Assembly (NCBI RefSeq): GCF_933775445.1
Contig: NC_065877.1
Span: 16,616,001 to 16,680,000 of the forward strand
DNA: 64,000 nt
Reading direction: 5' to 3'
DNA from: Argentina anserina
Taxonomy: Eukaryota > Streptophyta > Magnoliopsida > Rosales > Rosaceae
The translations under genes were made by a program, and so were the position numbers. Positions 35,670 to 45,073 of the stretch are shown piece after piece; the stretch's first letter is position 1; the number at the start of each line of letters is the position of its first letter. A model generated the notes under the pieces. It saw nothing but the letters and a program-made list of their open reading frames with translations, had not been told where the DNA came from and did no database searches.

Positions 35670-36040
35670 ATTATGATTGACATTGTAATAAAATTGACAT
35701 CGATCAACTGAAATTTCTGATGAAATGCAATAATTGTCTGTTCTTACACAATATCACGTTAAAAAAAGGTAAGTATGTCAAGATAATAGTGGAAATTATC
35801 GAAATACCCTTTCAAACACAAATTTTAGCCTCATAATATACGGAAAATTCTATTCTGCAGTACTGCTGCACTGTGTGCTTTTGTGCCGATTATCATATGT
35901 GGTACATATCCTCCTCAAAATCACCTTTTCTTTTGGTAACTCTCTTAAAGTTCGAGTGTTACGCGCGCGACCGCAGAGCGTGAGACGAGGAAAGCTGCCG
36001 TTCCTCTTTACTCTTTAAAAACAGCAGACCTGTGCTCCAT
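35670..36040. promoter_or_regulatory. Upstream region of the carbonic anhydrase gene
   Basis: This is the only non-LTR sequence between the Tekay LTR end and the gene, about 400 bp. It includes a GC-rich patch with ACGCGCGCGACC near 35962 and ends at a TATA box. The retrotransposon LTR therefore lies within promoter distance. No gene is seen. Confidence 0.5.
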
Positions 36041-36047
36041 TATATAA
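36041..36047 (+). promoter_or_regulatory. TATA box (TATATAA)
   Basis: It is the only strong TATA sequence just upstream of the gene and lies 34 bases before the first ATG (36075). A start site about 30 bases downstream of it would fall within a few bases of that ATG, which favours the second in-frame ATG at 36105 as the main start. Confidence 0.55.
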
Positions 36048-36074
36048 ACACGACTCATCACACTCCTTTGTGCA

Positions 36075-39000
36075 ATGCCATTTCCAATTCTGAAGCAACT
36101 CATCATGTCGTTCTTCATCCCCAACCCCAGACCCAACTTGTTCTTCTTTCTCATTTTGGGTTTCCTGATCTCTTCATCCCATCACTCCTTTTTCCCCATT
36201 TGCAGAGCGGCACTTGATGACTCTGGTGAAGTTGGTAAGCTTTCCAATTCCTCTCCTCATTATTTTTGTTCTGGTTTACGTTCGCCTCATTATGATGTTA
36301 TCACTTAACAGGATAATATGATTGATCTTCAATGGTTATATGGTTCCTCTTTGCTTCATACTGTTTCAATGTCTGTAGCATTAGCATTTATCATTCTTGA
36401 TTCTGAAAAAAAAAAATATATATATACCATTCTCGAGTCGATCAGCTTCGTGCTCCCCATGTATTGGGTTTTGAGTTCTAGTTCTTGTATTTTGTGTCTT
36501 TTATTTTTTGTTTGATTCTTATTTTTGTCAAAGCTCTTGGAAATTGAGTTTGAATTGTCTATATACAGAAACATGTTTCTATGTGTGTATATAGTTATAT
36601 ATAATAATAGCTACGTGAAACATTCCTATATTTGTTTAATCTGATAAAGTAGCTAATCTCATGTTCTCCCTTATTAAAAACAAAAAAAATCATCTTCTCC
36701 TTCTATTATTTAGATCAGTTGTCACCCATAAATTGTTCCCAGCGTTACATCTAGATCAACAATAGTAAGCCTACTCTCGTAGCTGATCTTGATGAAACGG
36801 TGGTTTCTTACAATAAATCTCCATTAGAGGGCTATTTATTATTCTTAGGAAGCTGTTTACTTATACAAAGGCTCGAATGCTCATTTTTCCATTATATCTA
36901 ATAGACTATAGTGCTTTATAAGCTTATAATAATGTGTTAATTTGGACCCCTAATACATTTGTTAGGTGTATTCACATGTTACAACCTTTGTTAGTTTGTT
37001 TACTAATCAGATCAATAATGCCTCTTTGGTGGCCTCTGATACTAAATTATGCATCTGAGTTAGATCTATCTATATATCATTAAAATTGATCATATCCCAC
37101 TATGGACCTGAATAATTTCAAAGTTGAGCACCATTATTGTCACACGATTGAACTGATATTCGACATACTGTATTCCATGTTTCTATCATACGATCTCTTT
37201 TCTTAAGCATCCTTGGCATCAAAGGAAGTATTAGCTTCTCTCTTTAGTTTTACAGAATCACCACTTTTCTTTCTGACTGTAAAAGAAAAGATTCTGTCTT
37301 TCACATTAGCACATGTAAATTGTATGGTTCACTTAAGATCAAGAGAGATATAGTTCTCGAGTATAAACATAGATTCTAATGTTAGTAACATCTTTGTATG
37401 CACAGGTGATGAACTTCCATTTGCTTATGTAGAAGGAACTGGTAAAGGACCAAAGAATTGGGGTGATATTGACCCACACTGGAAAGCTTGTGATACTGGA
37501 AACATGCAATCTCCTATTGATCTTTTAAATATTAGGGTGCAGGTTTTTCCTAACTTGGGGAAATTGAAAAGGGATTACAAACCAGCCCCTGCTACTGTCA
37601 AGAACAGAGGGCATGACATTACGGTGAGCTATGCCTAGATTCATCTACTATCATTATGCTTATTCTAATAAAATTTAGTTAAGTCGCCAAAACCGAATTC
37701 CGATTTTGTTCCACAAAATTCTGACTGCTGCTTTTTTTTTCTCCATATGTTTTTTTTATTATTCTGTTAATTTTTTAATTTTTCAGGTGAGGTGGAAAGA
37801 AGATGCCGGGAAAATCAATATTAATGGCACAGACTATAATCTGCTACAAAGCCATTGGCATTCACCTTCTGAACACACTTTTAATGGATCAAGGTTCTCA
37901 TTTCCTCATTATTATTATTATTGTTATTCACCGTAGGCAAGTATTGCTAGATGGACTGCAGTGCAGTTGATAAAATGATTATGTCATAATTAGTAAATTA
38001 AATAATAAATGGATGCCGTGTAGGGACCTGGGTGGACTGCAAATTCCATTTCATATGACTTAGTGACTAACCTCCATACAGAACTTTCTAATCACTCCTG
38101 ATTTTCGTCTGCCTCAAATCTTTTTTTCAGGTATGATTTGGAGCTTCACGTAATCCATAGAAGCTCTACTGGAAAACTCGCTGTTATTGGAATTGTATAC
38201 AAATATGGCCGACCAGATCCCTTCCTTTCCGAGGTAGCCATTCTTCATTCCCAAGTCATATAATACATTGTAAGATTATGAAATAAGTTCAACAGACAAT
38301 GCAGAAAGGCCGTAACTATCACTTAAAACGAAGATATCTACGACTAAGTTTGGAATTTATTGCAATTGCTTGGTCAAATAACCATGCCACCAGTTCTGTC
38401 ACAATTCACAGCACACTTTATGAACGATCAGGCACCCGCAGAAAAAGTAGTCTGCCTTATATCCACAACTAAGTTAGGGATTCAATTTTATTGTCAAACA
38501 ACCATGCCACCTATTCTGTCACAATTCATATTGCTATTTCTGGACGTTCAATTTATAATAACATGTTTGACAGTACATTATCAAATAGCTAATTAATTAA
38601 ATATAGTTGTCAATGTCAACATTCACTGCATTTTCACAACAGTTTTTGCTTTTCTAGTGATTCTCTAAATATTGTCTAATGTTTTTGGCAATGTATTGAG
38701 TTTTCAATGAGTTATATAAGTATCCTAGAAACATATTAGTAACCAGAATCCACTTTGGTACCTACCGAGAGAGTAGTCCTCCGTATATAGCCACTGTCAA
38801 TTTGTACAAATTGGTTCAAACAGATTATGCAGTCTCAACGAATCCCTATCTAGTTCAAGTTTGAAAATTAGGATATATATGGTTTTGATATCTAAGCTGC
38901 GAATTATTTTGATTTTAATTTTGTTGGTTATATGATTCATATCATATATAAACTCGTAGCTTTTTCTTTTGTTACTCACCTAAATTATCATTTTTAATTT

Positions 39001-40180
39001 TTAATTCCCCCCTGGCAGCTGTTTCACCACATAAACTCAGTCGGGAAAGAAGAGGTTGATATTGGGATTATTAATCCAGGAAACATTAAGTTTGGAAGCA
39101 GAAAGTATTATAGATACATTGGTTCTCTCACAGTTCCTCCCTGCACTGAGGGTGTCATTTGGACAATAGTCAAAAAGGTAGTCCTTCGCAGATCATAGAG
39201 ATCACTTCTTCTTTTGGCAGCATTTGTGCAAGTTATTGGTTATCTTGTAGTCTCTTATTCCAAATATGAACTTACTGACATACATATTATTTTCGTTTTA
39301 TAGGTGAGAACGGTTTCAAGGGAGCAAGTGCGAGCACTAAGAGAGACAGTTCATGATGTAAGTTCTTTTTTTTTCTTTTTTTCTTTTTCTGAATCGACTA
39401 CTGATTGAACTAATCTCCTCTTGTTTTAAACTTTCGAGTATGTTAGTGCAAACTGCAAATGTTGTAAATGATTCCTGACAAGCACATACGTTTTTTTTTT
39501 GGGCAAAACACTGGCTGCCTATTTAAGAGTCTAACCATTGGCTTGGTTACCAGTCATACCACTTGTTGTTAGTCAATGTGGCTTACCTTCAACTTGCATG
39601 ATATCCCTGTCTTAAATTCAATCTCTCTGAAGCTTGATTTAAAGAAAAGATCCTCAAAGAGGAAAAACAAAACAAAAATATAGAAAAGCCTCAAAGATAT
39701 TGTCAAATGGAAGAAATTGGTGGAACTCGTTTGAATTTGGTGTTCTAGCGTAAGATTATTGACAGGTTCATATAACTTTGTATATTTAATGAATTATGGA
39801 ACGCAGGAGCCACATTTTGGGACTCATAATAGTCTTGAGGTTTGAGTGTGAGAGTAAGACTTACTACAATCCTCTCTCTTATCCTTATGATCTCATACGA
39901 CAATTGGCTAGGGTTCAGTACATGTTGGTACGTAGTAGTGTTCTATATATAATTGTAGGATTGAAGAGAACTCAAAAGAATGTTAAAGCATTAAGCTGAT
40001 GACACAATAGTTGTTCGTACATTTTCCTTGTTGAAGAGCTCTATGTATATTTCAATTAATCTTGCTAAACTTTTCTGATACTTGTTTCAGGGATATGCGG
40101 TAAATGCAAGGCCAACTCAACAATTCAATGGGAGACCAGTGCTGTTATACACTCCAGGCGAGAATGGTGGTTCTGGTTAG
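36075..40180 (+). CDS. Alpha carbonic anhydrase, secreted (nectarin-3/ACA type)
   Basis: The enzyme interconverts CO2 and bicarbonate. Seven exons with GT-AG ends join in phase: 36075-36234, 37406-37623, 37787-37893, 38131-38233, 39019-39177, 39304-39357 and 40091-40180, giving 296 residues. Residues 1-45 form a hydrophobic signal peptide ([15 protein letters not shown]), so the protein enters the secretory pathway. Zinc ligands are His149 and His151 ([10 protein letters not shown]) and His168 (LELHVIH), with the gate pair Glu155/Thr234 (GSLTVPPC) present. Cys82 and Cys238 match the conserved disulfide. Sequons at Asn139 and Asn159 suggest N-glycosylation. No stop or frameshift is seen and the length is normal for the family. 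The second Met (36105, residue 11) may be the real start. Which ACA paralogue it is cannot be told. Confidence 0.93.
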
Positions 40181-40897
40181 GTCTATATATGATTAAATGC
40201 AACGGATCGGAAAACCAAGCGGAAGTGGGAATTCACATTCAAGTTGAGGGGTATTCATTTATAAATCTTATAAACAAAATTATATGTTCCTGACTTGTAG
40301 CTGAATGCAGCTAAATCTCTTACTCTTTTCTAGTTTCGTATTTCTCTCTCATCTTCAGTAATATTCCCCTCTCCAAGTTCCTGCATTATAAAAAGATACG
40401 ATCATGGAAATGGATATGTATGTTGTAATCGAACATGAAAGAATTGTCACATTTCACATGGACATCCAATTTTGTTTACATCCCAATCTAATAATCAGAC
40501 GAGATATGAACTAGGTCCAGAACTTGTATCGGAGGAAATCATTTTAATCAGGGTAAAACTAAAGGTCTTGTGCAGTTTTCATATGTTAAGCTACATGCTT
40601 ATTTGTACAGGAGATTGAGTAGAGTTGCATAGGTTGAAGTAAAGAGAGATAAATTGCATTAAGCCTTTCTAGAAATTGATCGATTGGCTACACTGATCGA
40701 CCTCTTTGTATAGAAGTACATGTGCAGTACATAAATTAACACAAATTACCATCCATCGACCTATCCACAATTTTTCAAGGGTTTCCTTTAGATTGAAGAT
40801 TCAGATATTGTGGTTGTCTAACCAGTGGGAAGTGACAAACCCACATTATTCCATCCTTTTCTGCTATCTTTTCAGTTCTGCAGTACCAATCTTGCAC

Positions 40898-41013
40898 CTG
40901 AAAATGTCCCGTCCCCAAAATCCTTCGACATACAAGATATCTTCATTATTCTGATCGATACCCAGCACATGAAGTGTATCCCTCAGCTTCTTTGCATCAG
41001 ACTCTGAAGGCAT
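40898..41013 (-). other. Candidate exon of unknown gene
   Basis: From ATG 41011-41013 a 116-nt open stretch (MPSESDAKKLRDTLHVLG, then DILYVEGFWGRDIF) ends in CAG before GTGCAAG, a possible splice donor. Its composition looks coding, but no domain is recognised and no neighbouring exon was found. It may be a remnant of a host gene facing the carbonic anhydrase. Confidence 0.25.
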
Positions 41014-41110
41014 TTTCCTCCTCAGTCTTCCACCATGCATTTCTTTGTAAAGTCAAATCCCGAAAAGAAAATATAGAACTACAACCACTATCGCTGCACA
41101 TAATGCGAAC

Positions 41111-41158
41111 ACAACCTCTGCACTCACCTAGGCAGCTCAAGAGGAGTGCAGAGGTTGT
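41111..41158. repeat. Hairpin with perfect 15-bp stem, 18-nt loop
   Basis: ACAACCTCTGCACTC (41111-41125) pairs exactly with GAGTGCAGAGGTTGT (41144-41158). Weaker complementarity continues outward on both sides. No T-run typical of a terminator follows. Confidence 0.75.
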
Positions 41159-41351
41159 ATGTGATGAGTTCTCTATAGAACGGCAGTCGTAGTGGTCAAT
41201 ATATTGTATCACCATTAGTATTAATACTGATGTTGATCATGAAGGGATCCAATCCAATAACAAATTGCCCGCACCTACTATGGCCCACCAAAAGAGCATT
41301 CCCTTAAAAGCAAATTATTGATGGACCACGAACATGAACGTTAATATGAAT

Positions 41352-42222
41352 TAGGGGTGGACACACATACTCGAAAATTGGAAAAAAACTACATCTATGA
41401 GTTCAAATTGAATCGGAAAAAATCAAAAACAAAAAAAAACTTAACCGAAAATAAAAAAATTGAACCGAACCGATTTTGTTTGGGTTGGGTTTTAAGTTCA
41501 GTCCTTCATAAACCGAACGAAACCGAACCGACTCAAATAACCTGAAGTCAACGGTCAATGTCATCGTTTTGATATATTTTCACTTTTTTATTATAAAAAT
41601 AGAACAAAACTAAAATCAGTGTAAATCTAATTGACCTAATCAATCTTGCGGCCTCTTTCATCGCACAGACAAAAAAAACTTATGACTCTCTCTCACTTTC
41701 TAAACTCTCACTCCTTAGTTTAACGCTCTACTACAAATTCACTTCAATCTGCAATACCAGTCAACATAGCTCCTCCCTCGCTCCTCTCTTCTCCCTTGAC
41801 CTCTATCTCATGTCGCTTCTCTTTGTATCTTGACTCTAGAATTGAATTCTTTAATCAATGATTCTGATAATGTTTCATATCCTGTAAATTCCTCTATGAT
41901 TTTAACACAGCAGTGTTTTTTGTACTTGAGCTAAATATGGATTATGGAGATGTTAAAATTAATTAGGCTTAGAATAATCAATTGGACCTTTTATGTTTGA
42001 TATTAGCGTTAAACTTTGTATTTTGAAATTAATGTCTAATATTACGTATTTTAAGTACGGGTAAAATCGAAAAAAACCGAACCAAATCGAACTGTACGGG
42101 TTGGGTTGGGTTGTGGGTCACAATCTCTAAAATGAGAAAACCGAACCGAACCGAATTAAAAAATTGGGTTGAATTATGAGTTTTGTCCAAAACTGAACCG
42201 CATTGATCCGTGTCCACCCCTA
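41352..42222. mobile_element. hAT-like nonautonomous element
   Basis: The left end TAGGGGTGGACAC and the inverted right end TAGGGGTGGACAC form 13-bp perfect terminal inverted repeats. The flanks ATATGAAT (41344-41351) and ATATCAGT (42223-42230) look like an 8-bp target duplication with two changes, as hAT elements make. The 871-bp interior has CCGAAC-rich stretches near both ends and no transposase. Confidence 0.75.
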
Positions 42223-42561
42223 ATATCAGTGGACTCTCTCAATTTACTGGTCTCGGAAGAAAATACCTGCACTATGAAATTCCTTGAAGTACGCTTATGC
42301 CAAGGAAAGATCAACCTCACTATAACACACCGATACTCGGGGTTAAGTTGGATTACAGGTCCTCCCTCATTGTTGATAATAGGGGAGATCGCAGATAAAT
42401 CCTACCGGTACCCATTGGCGACTGCGCGCTTCCTCTGGGGGAGGAAGAGGTAACCATTGCACTGTGCATGTGCTTGCAGATGTAGTAATCATGTTGTCCA
42501 CATTCCACGACTGGCTCATAAATTGTTTGAACAATGGACTTAGCGGCTTTGGGGATGAAGA
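42223..42561. other. Short host-like flank between two elements
   Basis: This region lies between the hAT-like element and the Tat element. A minus-strand frame of about 70 codons has coding-like composition (PKAAKSIVQTIYEPVVECG), but I recognise no domain and see no splice context. It may be a gene remnant. Confidence 0.25.
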
Positions 42562-43139
42562 TGTTCGAGCTGGGAAAACAGATCATCCTCAGAGAACAAT
42601 CAGCCTGCCCCGGCACCGAACTCTGGACGGTTCAGCCCCTTCGTTCTCTGTTGTTGTTGGCGTGCCAGTACCTTTGAGTCAGGTACAACTGTGCTTTGGT
42701 TGACAATGTTTGCGCTCCACGTACTGTCTTCCTCTCAGACGATTGCTCCGCAGTTGCTGATAAACCGCTGAATTTCGAATGACCTATACACAACCGGAGT
42801 TGCTAGGTACCTTTCACTCCACCTCAAGTAGATGGCCGATCTTACTTTTGACCGCTTGCGGAAAAGCAGAGCTTATACTGTGTCGTTAATAGCAGGACTC
42901 TCTCGCGAATGAAATTTGCTGACTAGTGCAGGCTTTGGGTTTGCTAGAAGCTAGGCTAGCGACTCGATGGACTTGACTCAAATTGCCGAAGTTAATCGGA
43001 CTTGTTGCTACATGCAGCGCGAGGCGTACATCTGGGTAGCTCCGCTCCGATGGGAGACTTGGTTGCCGAAGTTAATCGGACTTTTACTCTGTTGGGAGAT
43101 TTTGACTATGCGGTTGCGCGATAGTTTGTTTGACGTTGC

Positions 43140-43730
43140 GTGTGTTATTCTGTGCCTTCAACCCCTTTAGAGTCTCCAGAATTCGTCCAGGCCCGAGCAC
43201 AACTCGCAGATGTATCCGCTGAGAGTCTAGCTAATCCGGCACGCCTGGCTAAGGTCCAAGATGCCCTTTGCTACCTCAAACTACACTCACCTGACCCCAG
43301 CCTAGTAATGAAGGCCGAGCAATCACTGAGAACCATTCTCCTTTTGGCAGAATGTCAAGCTTTGAAGAACCAATCTCGGAGTCTGTCGCAACACAATGCC
43401 GCTGCTAGAAACTTCATTGGCTAAGGCCTTGCCCAAGTTAAGACCAAGCTTCAGCATGCTAAGACCAGTCGTTCGGAGCAACTTAGTGCATTGCGGCAAC
43501 AACAGGCTGCGGTAGAAGCAAAGATAGCGGAGATTGAAGCTGAGCAAGCTACAGAGCTTAAGGCTGTGGAAGACGAGATAAGAAGTGCTGCCCCCCAAGT
43601 AAAAGAGCGTAAAAGGCAACTGGCAGCTTCTGAGGCTGAGGAAATAAGGATCAATAACCTGATCTGCAACAAAGCCAGTGACACTGGCAAACTACTTTTA
43701 GATATCCGCCTTGTCGGACATAGAATTTAA
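43140..43730 (+). pseudogene. Coiled-coil reading frame, interrupted once
   Basis: One frame is open from 43140 to 43730 apart from TAA at 43422-43424. The product is Ala/Glu/Gln/Lys-rich with heptad-like spacing (LRQQQAAVEAKIAEIEAEQ, KAVEDEIRS, VKERKRQLAASEAEE), so a long coiled coil is expected. It lies antisense to the Tat element, within its presumed 3' LTR region. Coiled-coil tails of this kind follow plant-mobile-domain (aminotransferase-like) proteins carried by some plant retroelements; that link is an inference. No partner domain was seen upstream. Confidence 0.5.
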
Positions 43731-44682
43731 CTTGAACAACGAAGTAACTTAGCAATGGTAATTATAGTTTATCTCTATCTGATCACTCTATTTGAGTCTC
43801 CCTGAACCAACAAAAATCCAAGCAAAGGCCCAAGGCCAGAGCCCAGCCTAACTCGCAACTGTCCAAGTTTGCATGCAAACTCTCGAAAATAGGGGCAATC
43901 ACTCTCGGGAAACGCACAAATCGTTTCAGTTTGACCACTATTGCTGCAATAATTCTCGGGCGCAATCTCCAAATCTGTATCTCTAATCTCAGCCCTTGAA
44001 TCCAAGTTTCTTCTGCTATAAAACGAAACCCTAAGGCAAGAACACAAAACACTTCCTTTGTAGCCTCCAAAAATGTCTGTTCCATTTCTTCCTTCGAAAC
44101 CCCTTAGGTTTCTTAAGTTTCATCCCCCAGATTTACAAACTCTGTAACAACCTTTGAGAGTCTTATTCTACCCTCAAATGTGAGGTGAGAGTCTTATTCC
44201 ACCCTCACATCCTCCCTTCTTTGTAGTTCAGAACTAGGGAACTGCCCTGCACTATGAGGTGTTCCTAGTGAAGGATTGCAAGTGAGGGAAGAACTGGAAG
44301 CCCTTCTTGAGCCCCGCTCAACACTCTTTAATCAACATGCATCAGGAAGCAGGCCGCCAAATTTAGGACCAGAGCCAATTAGTGCTTCATGTTCGTCTCG
44401 TACCTCTTTTGATACGCGACGCGAGCAACTGCATCCTCTGCGTACTTCTTTATATCCTCTATGGGAAATATCCTCCAATCTCCCTTGCCCAAAAGAGTGC
44501 TGAGAGGAATGTACAAATCAAGGCTCTGGATCCCTCATGCTACCACCAGTCTTCCAATTAGAACCTATGTTTGGCAACAAACAGGTTCTGGTTGGCCTTC
44601 AATTGGCGTAGCTTAATCCCAAGTTTCTCGTGGTGGTGGGATGAACATGAGGAACCACGAAGACCTTTACACCTAGCATATA

Positions 44683-44694
44683 TGGTATCAGAGC
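44683..44694 (+). other. Isolated TGGTATCAGAGC (tRNA-Met PBS motif)
   Basis: This exact initiator-tRNA-Met primer-binding motif lies in otherwise non-coding DNA. No LTR end of TG..CA form or gag could be tied to it, so it may be a remnant of another element nested in the Tat LTR region, or chance. Confidence 0.35.
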
Positions 44695-44938
44695 TTTTTA
44701 TGGCTCATATGTAATAGTATAGGTCTTATGTAAAGTTTCTGGCCACAAAGCCATATGAATCAAACACAACTTGTTTCACGAAACACTTGTATTGTTTCAT
44801 TGCTGCGTAACTAAAGTTACAACAAATTCTTGACCACAGGTATTGGTCCAATGTTTATACAAAAAATGTCTGAGTATGATTAAGAAACTCATAAAGTTTC
44901 AAAAACTCGAAAGTTTCAAAAAAAAAAAAAATTTATGG

Positions 44939-44995
44939 GCTCGCGACTCTCAATAACGCTCGTGAGCCTCAATGACGCTCGCGACCATCAAGTAC
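44939..44995. repeat. Three 19-bp tandem units
   Basis: The units start GCTCGCGA, GCTCGTGA and GCTCGCGA at 44939, 44958 and 44977, each followed by a (C)TCAA(T/G)-AC-like end. They lie just beyond the presumed polypurine tract of the Tat element. Confidence 0.75.
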
Positions 44996-45013
44996 TGATT
45001 ATCCATGGTGTTG

Positions 45014-45020
45014 CCCCCCT
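45014..45020 (-). other. Candidate polypurine tract of the Tat element
   Basis: AGGGGGG on the minus strand lies just downstream of the integrase C-terminus, where the 3' LTR should begin. Similar G-runs also occur inside pol, so the call is tentative. Confidence 0.35.
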
Positions 45021-45073
45021 GTTTACTTGGTTGAAAGGATGAAGACCAAGGAAACACTAAGTCAGAACACCAG

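Larger units (their letters stand above)
40181..41351. other. 3' flank of the carbonic anhydrase gene
   Basis: The first 250 bases are probably the 3' UTR (AT-rich; TGTATGTTGTAATCG-like ending near 40420). No clear gene follows apart from the weak minus-strand exon candidate at 40898-41013 and a short hairpin at 41111-41158. Confidence 0.4.

Noticed and set aside
39796..39999. Small frame inside intron 6 of the carbonic anhydrase gene
   Set aside because: The flanking exons splice in phase without it and it has no conserved motif, so it was left as intron sequence.
41111..41158. Call as a microRNA gene
   Set aside because: Only 15 bp pair perfectly and the outer pairing is weak; without small-RNA data a repeat or MITE remnant is as likely.
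44683..44694. Complete Ty1/copia element at the isolated tRNA-Met primer-binding motif
   Set aside because: No LTR pair, gag or pol of copia type was found around it.
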